Of a stretch of 64,000 bases of DNA, positions 58,036 through 64,000 are shown piece after piece. Under the pieces are notes generated by a model. It did no database searches, was not told the DNA's origin, and saw nothing but the letters and a program-made list of their open reading frames with translations. This DNA comes from Manduca sexta (Eukaryota > Arthropoda > Insecta > Lepidoptera > Sphingidae), in NCBI RefSeq assembly GCF_014839805.1, contig NC_051138.1, positions 9,236,983 to 9,300,982 of the forward strand. The letters are read 5' to 3'. The translations under genes were made by a program, and so were the position numbers. Position 1 is the stretch's first letter, and each line of letters starts with the position of its first letter.

Positions 58036-58554
58036 TTAATAGAAATCAAAATTCGATCGATTTGATTCGATCGTCGACTATTTTGCCGTGCCTTCTTATA
58101 TCCGGTTCATTAGGAATTTTAGACTAAAATTTATTTCAATTTATCGCTTATCTATAACTAAAAAAACACTTTTTAAAAACTGGATAGTCTGCGGACGCCC
58201 TTCAAACTAGGACAAATCCGGGGAATTCCGGACGTTTGGCAGCCCTATTTATAAATTATTTATTTTGATTGGTTCATTCGGAATCGGATTGGGGATTGAG
58301 ATTGGGATCGTTTTGGAATCGGCTGTTAGTTAAAAATCTCACCCGACGAATATCCGAGGCATGAGTCGTATATAAACGTCATATTTAATCCGAGTATGTA
58401 GAATACGCCGATACCACATTCTTGGATGCCAAAGAAATTTGTACTTGACACTTCAGAGGAAATGTAACCTTAAATCAATTAGTGTTAGGTTTAATATCTC
58501 GTTTTACGTGAACTACAAGCTAATTACTATTAGATACCGAATAATATACCAAAA

Positions 58555-58765
58555 AACAACATAAAATAAAACTAAAAAAATAACATAAAATTAAAACACA
58601 AAAGCCCATAATCCCCACATTTATGGAAACAAATAACAATAAAAATTACGAACACAAAATAAAAATAACAATTAAAAACATAATTACAAATGAAAACCAA
58701 TTTTAAATATAACAAAAACAAAAATACATTGTAAAGCCCAATTAAATAACTAACAAATAAAAATA
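58555..58765. other. Strongly A-rich, G-poor tract
   Basis: The plus strand is mostly A with some C and T and very few G over about 200 bases. The minus-strand 70-codon ORF across it is Phe/Leu/Val-rich only because of this composition. A similar G-poor stretch lies at 60230-60370. Confidence 0.6.
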
Positions 58766-59065
58766 GAATAACATTTTTAAACAACCAAACCTGTCACAGG
58801 TGTGAATGGTGGAAATGTAACCAATTGTTCCTTTATTGAATTAGTATCTGGAAGATTAATTAGAGAAAAATAATTACGGTTAATTTTATTAATGGAGAGA
58901 TTGAATTCCCGGAATATTAATTAGAAAAAAATAGGTTAATTAAAATAAAGATTTTTTTTTTGTGTTATTAGGTTTTACATTTGTAAGTTTTATTTGCGTA
59001 AGTTACGATAATTCTCTAATGTAAACTGCGTAAGCTGGTTACTGTTAAGTATTTAGTTTTTACAG

Positions 59066-59218
59066 CACTAAAGGTGAAATTTTCCGAAAGTGAAGCCAAC
59101 AACATATAGGTACTAATATGCATAAATGCGGTTTGCCGTTCTAATGATAATTAGATTCTACAAAATTTGACATAAATAGAAGCTGGTAGTAATCGATAAT
59201 ATGGACCCTTCGGCACTG
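59066..59218. mobile_element. Small hAT MITE, second copy
   Basis: Starts cactaaaggtgaaattttcc and ends ggacccttcggcactg, matching the ends at 50016 and 51596. Flanks ttttacag (59058-59065) and ctttacag (59219-59226) agree at seven of eight bases. 153 bp. Confidence 0.75.
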
Positions 59219-59226
59219 CTTTACAG

Positions 59227-60369
59227 CTTACACAACATAATTTAATTTGCGTAAGTTTTTTACATTAGTAAATCATTAGTAAGTAACTTACGCAAGAGTA
59301 AAACTCAAGTCAACTCCCGCCCAAAGTTGTTTCATACTTTAGTATGTTATGAAGAGTTTAATATTATAAATTTCAAACTAGGTTAGTTTCAATCAGAGTA
59401 GAAAAAAAATAGGATATCATTTTCATTAAGTAGAAGGAAAATACAAGATTTTAACATCATCTAAGTAGTTAGTACCCATTTAAATGACAAGCGAATCGTA
59501 TTGCAACAAATCAAACGCACATTTTTATTTAAACATGTATAAATTATTTCGAATTTGCAATAATATGTCGCACTCTTAATAAATTAATGACCTATTTCGA
59601 ACTTGTTAATTTGTGGCAGTCGTGGGAAAACTAATTTTATTTGCACCTTTTTTTTTGAAGTTGCTATAAAATTGAGCTTATTAAAGATAGGTAAATAAGA
59701 AAACTTTAGGATGAAAAAAAAGGGAAAAAACCAAAAGGTCGCAAACAGAAATTGGTTGTTTGACGATTCCCACAAATAGGCAATTTTGGAATGGGTAATT
59801 ATTTTATTAAGAGTGCGATGTATGTAATTCTTTAGTATATGCGCTATAAACGCCCGTAACATGAAACGGAGCCTTACTTTTCACTGTGATTTTTTAAAAA
59901 CCCAAAAGTTGTAGATACAGAGTTCAGTAATGGTTAAATCAAAAAAGGCCAATTAACAGTTTGTTTAAATAAATTAAAGTACAAATAAAGATAACGTAAA
60001 TATGACACTAAAAATAATAAGAATTATAATGAATAATGAAACCAACGCAAGGAATGAAAAGTAATGCAAGACTATAAAAAATGCCGTAAAAGTTTTAGAA
60101 AAAAACAATGCTGAAATAACGATATACATTTCTCAATACTTGTCTATTTCTTTTTAATTCCCACTAAAATGCTATTTAATTAAAATATTAATTTATCCAC
60201 AACATGAACACCAATAAAACTTATTAGTACCAACTGATAACTAAATAATTTTTACATGAAAAAAAAGGACAAAACTAACCCACCAAAACTTTATTTTATT
60301 ATCTACCAAATACAATAACTTACTAACAAAAAACCCAAGAAAAAATATACCCAAAATAATAAAAATAAC
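59227..60369. other. No gene seen
   Basis: AT-rich with A-rich runs. The 92-codon minus ORF at 59584-59862 has no motif. Confidence 0.45.
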
Positions 60370-60441
60370 CTTCATAAACAGTAGTATGTTTTTTAATGAG
60401 AAGTCCTTTCAACTTTATAGGATCATGGGTAAATTCGAAAC
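60370..60441 (-). CDS. Candidate short exon upstream of 54776-54873
   Basis: Acceptor caatttgttttacag, then 72 bases open as FEFTHDPIKLKGLLIKKHTTVYE, ending in phase 1 before gttatt, a weak donor. The phase fits the exon at 54873 and also the exon at 53916. The protein family is unknown. Support is splice phase and protein-like composition only. Confidence 0.35.
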
Positions 60442-60485
60442 CTGTAAAACAAATTGAAAATAAATCTAAATTAAATATATAAAAC

Positions 60486-60745
60486 TAATGAAGTTTTACA
60501 AATAGACGCGTCATAGACTAACATAAAAACAGCGCACTATTTACTATAGCCACATACTTGTAAAGCCCTAGCAGCTTGTATTGATACGGCCCGAGCGTCG
60601 ACCGCCGTGGCCATCTAGTTTATTGGTCTCTGGTCGCCATGACAGTCGAATAAAATGTATTTACTAGTTAAAAATAAGTTAAATAGTGCATACTTATTAC
60701 TAACGTATGAAATGATACGTTTTTTCATTCACAGTTGGAGTATAA
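60486..60745 (-). repeat. Unnamed dispersed repeat, copy 2
   Basis: Reverse complement of the block series at 16358-16610; differences include small indels around the ggtcgacgctcggg block. Confidence 0.7.
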
Positions 60746-60949
60746 TTTGTACATCGTCTAAAAATACAGGAAGGCATTTTATTCATAAACCCTCTCCTCT
60801 AAAACTTATATTAATAAAAATATACTTGTTTTAATACAAATATTAAAACAACACTAAAAACTTTTCATATAACGTTTTGAAGCACAGGCGATATAGATTC
60901 CGCATATTATGTAACTATTATTCCATGGCGCTTTCACTATGGCATAACA

Positions 60950-61380
60950 TTTTAAACTTGAGGAGCGAGCCGCTCGCCTAAAGGTAAGCGTATATAGCAA
61001 CGCAAAGTTTGATGCCACTGTAGAGGAACTGATGGTTATATTCCTCTATGGTAGGGGAAGATTTCCAGTCAGGCAGATGTTTGTGACCGGCCGCGGCTCC
61101 TCCGACGGTTCCTATTCGGAGGTGGCATATAGACTGCGTCGCGCAAATTGTGCAATCGTAATCCAGGATCGTCTGTCGCCATCTTGCGTGATTGCTATGC
61201 GATAAATCACTATAGTTGTGTCAATAACACATGGGTCTTCTCGAAGTTCCGCTGATGTTGACGAGATGGCGGTATGTATACTAATTGTACCGCTACACGT
61301 AGATTAGAGAACTGCTTATCAAAGTGGGGGGTGCCCCTTGGGATGCGTGACTACAATGACGTCGGGCGTTCATTCAGATA
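60950..61380. other. No gene seen; repeat-like GC blocks
   Basis: gagcgagccgctcgcctaaaggtaagcg at 60963 resembles the 61410 repeat. The remainder to 61380 has GC-rich blocks without a recognizable domain. Confidence 0.35.
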
Positions 61381-61383
61381 TTG

Positions 61384-61525
61384 TCATTTTTTTTTTGCCT
61401 TGAATGACGAGACGAGCTTGCCGTTCGCCTGATGGTAAGCAATACGATCCATAAACAGCAGAAACACCAACACCTTGAATTACAAAGTGTTCGGTATTCC
61501 ACTGCGCTCGTCTGAGATATGAGAT
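61384..61525 (-). mobile_element. Retroelement tail with poly-A, minus strand
   Basis: Plus strand: T10 run, gccttgaatgacgagacgagc, cgttcgcctgatggtaagc, ccataaacagcagaaacacc, caccttgaattacaaagtg, attccactgcgctcgtc. I know this series from lepidopteran genomes; on the minus strand it ends in poly-A, as a retroposed 3' end would. Confidence 0.6.
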
Positions 61526-61529
61526 GTTA

Positions 61530-62235
61530 TTATTATGTCCAGTAGTTACACTGGCTACAATGTCTTTCAAACTTACAACAGTGACTACACACTGCTTGAC
61601 AGAAATAGACATTGCGGTGGTACCCAGGCGGACTCTCACGTATGAGGAAAAAGAGTTCCCGACAAGTCAACATTAACCTCTGACACCATGTGAAGTTGAA
61701 CAAGTAACTACTCCCTTCATTCCCTTTGACGCGGGTACGAATTTTCATTAAGTTAGGAAAAAAACGTTCACGTATTGAACGAAAGTCCTGCACCACACAA
61801 AGCCCCTGTAAACACAAGGCTTTATCTAAAGTGATCCACCCTTGTTCATTCCTCGGCCCGCGCACCTCCCTCCGAGTCGATCATAAAATCAGTTCAACAA
61901 AACTCCATGTTTGAAAATGGCGAACGTTCTAGTCTATACTAACCTTTATATCACTCATAAAATTAACACCGGTATTTTAATGGCCTCCATTACTTTGTTT
62001 TTGATCGATACTAATATAAAAATATATTTTTCGCAATAATCACAAATACTACTTCGATAGTTGTTAAGTATGCAATACGGGACACGAGTGAAACACACGC
62101 TGGCTCGTAACGCACTAATTTATTAGCCCATCGACAAGGCGTGAACGCAGCACGCTATACTTATAACTGCATGTATAACAATATTGATAATTAATTAATA
62201 TTTTTTTAATAATAACCCTTGAATGCTAGTCTGTC
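61530..62235. other. No gene confirmed
   Basis: Two overlapping minus-strand ORFs (61639-61370 and 61865-61533) lack domains; the sequence is moderately GC-rich between 61600 and 61900 and could be a decayed repeat or UTR. Left unassigned. Confidence 0.35.
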
Positions 62236-62445
62236 GTTAACGCAGGTGGAACCGCGAGCGAAAGCTAGTGATAAATTGAAATAGTCTTTTCTTGGAGTTG
62301 AAGCTTCTCCGTACCAAACTTCATCAAAATCAGTTCATTAACCGTGAGAAATAAGAGAGTTACTTTCGCCTTTATAAGTATGGATTATGTTTTTATTATT
62401 GGCAAAAACCGAATTCCAAGCGAAGCCGCGAGTAAACGTTAGTTA
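62236..62445. repeat. Abutting CTAG-type fragments in opposite orientation
   Basis: 62240-62268 ends ggaaccgcgagcgaaagCTAG|t (plus). 62280-62385 carries ccgtaccaaacttcatcaaaatcag in the opposite orientation. 62415-62440 is a third fragment, agcgaagccgcgagtaaacg. Confidence 0.5.
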
Positions 62446-62626
62446 CTAAATAACAATTTAAATTTATCTTACAAAGAACATAAAGATAAAAATATTCGTT
62501 CCACGTTTTTAATCTTTTTGTAAATTATATTTGAAAACATTCGAAAAACATGTTTTTGACAAGAATTTGAATATAGAATACAAAAACGTTCGATTTTTGA
62601 ATTTTAACGTTCGGCGAGCGTTATTA

Positions 62627-63510
62627 TCTATACTATTATATAAAGCTGAAGAGTTTGTTTGTTTGTTTGTTTGTTTGAACGCGCTAATCTCAGGAACTAC
62701 CGGTCCAAACTGAAAAATTCTTTTTGCGTTGGATAGCCCTTTATTTGTGGACCGCTATAAGCTATATATCATCACGCTATGACCAATAGGAGCGGAGCAG
62801 TAATGGCTAATCTCAGGAACTACCGGTTTCAACTGAAAAATTCGTTTTGTGTTGGATAGCCCTTTATTTGTGGACCGCTATAAGCTATATATCATCACGC
62901 TATGACCAATAGGAGCGGAGCAGTAATGGCTAATCTCAGGAACTACCGATTTCAACTGAAAAATTCGTTTTGTGTTGGATAGCCCTTTATTTGTGGACCG
63001 CTATAAGCTATATATCATCACGCTATGACCAATAGGAGCGGAACAGTAATGGCTAATCTCAGGAACTACTGATTTGAACTGAAAAAATCTTTTTGTGTTG
63101 GATAGCCCTTTGGTCCTGGAGTGCTATAGGCTATATATCATCACGCTATGACCAATGGGACCGCAGCAGTAATGAAACATGTTGCAAAAACGGAGAAAAT
63201 TATTAGTTTTGAGAGCTTCCGTTGCGTGCGCTGCGTAAACGGTTAAAGTTATGCAACAATTATGTATGACGGGATTGTTCCTCTTAAAAAGTTCTATAAA
63301 AATATATTATAAAACAAAGTCCCCCGCTGCATCCGTCTGCCTGAACGTCTTAAACTCAAAAACTACCCAACGTATTAAGATGAAATTGGGTATGGAGACA
63401 GTTTGAAACCCTGGGAAGAACATAGGCTCCCGGGAAACTACTACTTTTATAATGGAAAACCTTAGCCTGAAAAACTTTACAACGCGGGCGGAGCCGCGAG
63501 CAAAAGCTAG
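62627..63510 (+). mobile_element. Helitron-like element with 122-bp repeats, complete copy
   Basis: 884 bp, inserted between A (62626) and T (63511). Begins TCTATACTATTATATAAAGC, then (GTTT)n, about four 122-bp units, a unique part (cttccgttgcgtgcgctgcg, cgtctgcctgaacg), hairpin cgcgggcggagccgcg and aaaagCTAG. 5' TC, 3' hairpin, CTAG and AT target are the Helitron hallmarks. No Rep/helicase ORF, so non-autonomous. The 60-codon ORF at its left end is not a gene. Confidence 0.85.
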
Positions 63511-64000
63511 TCCTCAGATATTAAGAATGCAATTTATATCAAAATAATAAATTCTATTGCCTAAATATTGTTAAAATATTATATGGCCAATCTAATTTCG
63601 ACTTTGTATATAAAGTATACAGACTAAATTGTTTTGACCAAAATCTCACACATTTTAACAAAAACGTCACGTTTGGCGTCAAAGTTCGGTGACCGTTCCT
63701 TACAACATAAATGCAGATGCAACCTTATTCGATTAAACGCTTATAAACCAACATTTATTAATTTAAAATAAATCGTATATAGACGAGGTAAAACCTAAAT
63801 TTGCATTTTTTTTTTATTTATATGTATATGGACAAGTTATGAGTTAGAAAAATCACAAATCCTGCATAAAAATGGACACAACTTACAATTTTATGTAGAT
63901 CACACGTCAGATTGCCGTTCATCAATGAATACTAAACATGCGTAAGAAATGATTATTTAATGAATGACATGACATAATAAACTATCAAATTGTATGAACT
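63511..64000. other. No gene seen
   Basis: AT-rich to the window edge; nothing recognized. Confidence 0.5.

Noticed and set aside
58572..58784. 70-codon hydrophobic minus-strand ORF as a membrane protein
   Set aside because: Phe/Leu/Val richness follows from the A-rich opposite strand; no start context or conservation signal.
61370..61865. Cys-rich minus-strand ORFs as a secreted peptide
   Set aside because: They overlap in two frames, run into a poly-T retroelement tail, and lack a signal peptide.

Overview
The window looks like nuclear DNA from a moth or butterfly (Lepidoptera). It is AT-rich, intron-bearing and very dense in transposable elements. Several dispersed families are ones I know from lepidopteran genomes: Helitron-like elements ending in CTAG with a GC-rich 3' hairpin, tRNA-derived SINEs with a GGTTCGAATCC B box, and LINE tails of the 'cccagcagtgggc' type. 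The one complete host gene, a pyrokinin/PBAN-type receptor, fits this assignment.

Host genes are all on the minus strand. (1) At 789-963 lies an early coding exon of an acyl-CoA desaturase with a clean acceptor and donor; the remaining exons are off the left edge. A plausible upstream coding exon (4371-4496) joins it in frame. (2) At 21017-23918 lies a four-exon rhodopsin-class neuropeptide receptor of the pyrokinin/PBAN/diapause-hormone group. All four exons join in frame to 492 residues. (3) At 53777-60441 lie up to three exons with splice signals. The clearest (53777-53916) resembles the stem/catalytic start of N-acetylglucosaminyltransferase II (MGAT2). The other two (54776-54873, 60370-60441) join to each other in frame but are not identified.

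Mobile elements by region. 1-0.5 kb: Helitron-like element with 122-bp repeats. 2.4-3.7 kb: LINE and SINE relics. 4.9-10.4 kb: LTR element with almost identical 713/712-bp LTRs and a decayed interior. 11-15.2 kb: LINE relic, Helitron-like element, a 356-bp palindromic TTAA MITE, and a Helitron-like element split by a SINE. 16-19.5 kb: dispersed repeats, a perfect hAT MITE, a Helitron-like element. 24-26.2 kb: Harbinger-like MITE, SINE, 1.3-kb pogo-like non-autonomous element. 29.3-32.3 kb: SINE and RTE-type LINE. 33.4-38.1 kb: Helitron-like element, broken pogo/Tigger transposase, hAT fragment. 44.6-49.4 kb: nearly full LINE with two ORFs, then a Helitron-like element. 50-53.7 kb: hAT elements and a LINE tail. 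54-64 kb: elements around the unidentified exons, ending with a complete Helitron-like copy.

The region is accessory, repeat-driven sequence around a few dispersed host exons. I did not find a convincing new molecular system. The most useful leads are the possible N-terminal extension of the desaturase, the receptor's alternative tail, element insertions close to splice sites, and the mismatch between young LTRs and a decayed LTR-element interior. All similarity statements are from reading and recall; no search was run.
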